Assembly: GCA_900553165.1 (NCBI GenBank)
Contig: USCN01000103.1
Span: 1 to 5,360, forward strand
DNA from: an uncultured Collinsella sp.
Lineage (GTDB): Bacteria > Actinomycetota > Coriobacteriia > Coriobacteriales > Coriobacteriaceae
Length of the DNA stretch: 5,360 nt
Direction of reading: 5' to 3'
The position numbers and the translations under genes were made by a program. The notes beneath the pieces were generated by a model that did not search any database, was not told where the DNA came from, and was given only the letters and a program-made list of their open reading frames with translations. Of the stretch, positions 4,127 to 5,360 are shown one piece after another (position 1 is the stretch's first letter; every line of letters starts with the position of its first letter).

Positions 4127-5360
4127 GAATGCCCACGTCGTCGACCCGTCCGTCGAGCTTGACGGTGTCGTTGACGTCCTGATTGACGGCGATAAGATCG
4201 CCGAGGTCGGCGAGAATCTCGCCGTCGAGGGAGCCGAGGTCCGCGACCTTTCCGGCAAATATCTCGTCCCCGGCCTGGTGGATATGCACGTTCACCTTCG
4301 CGAGCCCGGCTACGAGGTCAAAGAGGACATCGAGAGCGGCACCCGTGCAGCTGCCAAGGGCGGCTTTACCGGCGTGTGCGCCATGCCCAACACCGATCCC
4401 GTCACCGATAACGGCACCGTCGTGGAGTTCGTCAAGTCCCGCGCTGCCGAGGTCGGCCACTGCCGCGTCTATCCGTCGGGAGCCATGACCCGCGGTCTTA
4501 AGGGCGAGGCCATGTCCGAGATGGGCGATATGGTCGCCCACGGCGCCGTCGCCTTCACTGACGACGGTCGTGGCGTGCAGGGCGCGGGCATGCTCCGTCG
4601 CTGCATGGACTACGGCAAGATGTTCGGCAAGGTCTTTATGAGCCACTGCCAGGACGAGGACCTGGTCGGCCACGGCCAGATCAACGAGGGCAAGGTCTCG
4701 ACCCGTCTGGCTCTCGAGGGTTGGCCGGCCGCCGGCGAGGAGCTTCAGATTGCCCGCGACATCGAGATTGCCAAGCTGACCGGTGCCAAGCTGCACATCC
4801 AGCACATCTCCACCGCCCATGGCCTGGAGCTCGTGCGTGCCGGTAAGGCAGCTGGCGTGCAGGTCACCTGCGAGGCCACGCCGCACCACATGTTCCTGAC
4901 CGAGAACGACCTGGACGAGACCTACAACACCTCGCTCAAGGTCAACCCGCCGCTGCGTACCGACGAGGACGCCGAGGCTATCCGTCAGGGCGTCATCGAC
5001 GGCACCGTCGATGTTATCGTCACCGATCACGCTCCCCACACCCCGTGGGAGAAGGCCCGCGAGTTCGAGCTTGCGCCCTTCGGCATGATCGGCCTCGAGA
5101 CTTCGCTGTCGCTTGTGCTCACCGAGCTGGTCAACACGGGCAAGATGAGCATGGGTCGTATGGTCGAGCTCATGGCCATCAAGCCGCGTGAGATCCTGGG
5201 CCTCGACCAGGTTCAGGTCAAGGCGGGCTCCGTTGCCGACCTGACCGTGTTCGATCCCGCTGCTACCTGGACGGTCGGCGAGGACGGTTACGAGTCGCGT
5301 GCCGAGAACTCCGGTTTTGCCGGCCGCACGCTCACCGGTCGTGCCACCGATGTGTTTGTC
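4110..5360 (+). CDS. pyrC: Dihydroorotase, class I (3' end outside window)
   Basis: 417 codons are open to the right edge. Class I dihydroorotases are about 420-430 residues, so probably only a few are missing. The enzyme reversibly cyclises N-carbamoylaspartate to dihydroorotate, step 3 of UMP synthesis. Amidohydrolase metal site: H60 and H62 in GLVDMHVHLREPG (55-67), D152 in FTDDGRG (149-155), H179 in MSHCQD, H232 in LHIQHIS and the catalytic aspartate D306 in VTDHAPHT. R64 and N94 (AMPNTDP) fit substrate-binding positions. The Asp at the bridging site, rather than a carboxylated lysine, and the length mark the class I/PyrC-B. subtilis type rather than the shorter E. coli class II. The start overlaps the last 17 bases of pyrB. 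Carbamoyl-phosphate synthase, pyrD, pyrE and pyrF would be expected further on or elsewhere. Confidence 0.96.
   Translation, partial: MALLLKNAHVVDPSVELDGVVDVLIDGDKIAEVGENLAVEGAEVRDLSGKYLVPGLVDMHVHLREPGYEVKEDIESGTRAAAKGGFTGVCAMPNTDPVTDNGTVVEFVKSRAAEVGHCRVYPSGAMTRGLKGEAMSEMGDMVAHGAVAFTDDGRGVQGAGMLRRCMDYGKMFGKVFMSHCQDEDLVGHGQINEGKVSTRLALEGWPAAGEELQIARDIEIAKLTGAKLHIQHISTAHGLELVRAGKAAGVQVTCEATPHHMFLTENDLDETYNTSLKVNPPLRTDEDAEAIRQGVIDGTVDVIVTDHAPHTPWEKAREFELAPFGMIGLETSLSLVLTELVNTGKMSMGRMVELMAIKPREILGLDQVQVKAGSVADLTVFDPAATWTVGEDGYESRAENSGFAGRTLTGRATDVFV

Overview
The window reads as a piece of a fermentative, moderately GC-rich Gram-positive chromosome. The best guess is a Coriobacteriia member (Collinsella/Olsenella type). 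The basis is an AdhE-type N-terminus, a four-cysteine L28, a compact pyrR-pyrB-pyrC order and GC-rich third codon positions. Taxonomy is inferred from gene content and style, not from a marker search.

Layout: (1) 1-643, minus strand: the N-terminal 214 codons of a bifunctional aldehyde/alcohol dehydrogenase (adhE), running off the left edge, with a candidate extended -10 promoter and two candidate operator motifs upstream. (2) 801-1853: a self-contained cassette of a 258-aa REP-associated tyrosine transposase (RAYT, HUH/Y1 family) between two 53-bp inverted repeats that match at 52 of 53 positions. Each repeat holds two direct copies of CACTCATTGGGGACAGAC and a 7-bp-stem hairpin. This is the least ordinary part of the window. 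(3) 1855-1884: a terminator hairpin one base beyond the cassette, serving rpmB and perhaps the convergent transposase gene. (4) 1953-2141, minus strand: rpmB, ribosomal protein L28, zinc-ribbon form, with its own extended -10 promoter. (5) 2433-5360, plus strand: the start of a pyrimidine biosynthesis operon. A leader with three mutually exclusive hairpins and a Rho-independent terminator (a PyrR-type attenuator) precedes pyrR, pyrB and pyrC. pyrC is cut by the right edge close to its expected end.

How it works together: PyrR is expected to sense UMP/UTP and bind the leader RNA, favouring the terminator when pyrimidines are plentiful. PyrB (aspartate carbamoyltransferase) and PyrC (dihydroorotase) carry out steps 2 and 3 of de novo UMP synthesis. 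The three genes are tightly packed: a 4-nt gap between pyrR and pyrB and a 17-nt overlap between pyrB and pyrC. Both internal Shine-Dalgarno sites lie inside the preceding coding sequence. The RAYT cassette sits between the adhE promoter and the rpmB terminator and disrupts no gene. I see no entirely new multi-gene system; the cassette and the pyr leader are the two items most worth checking.
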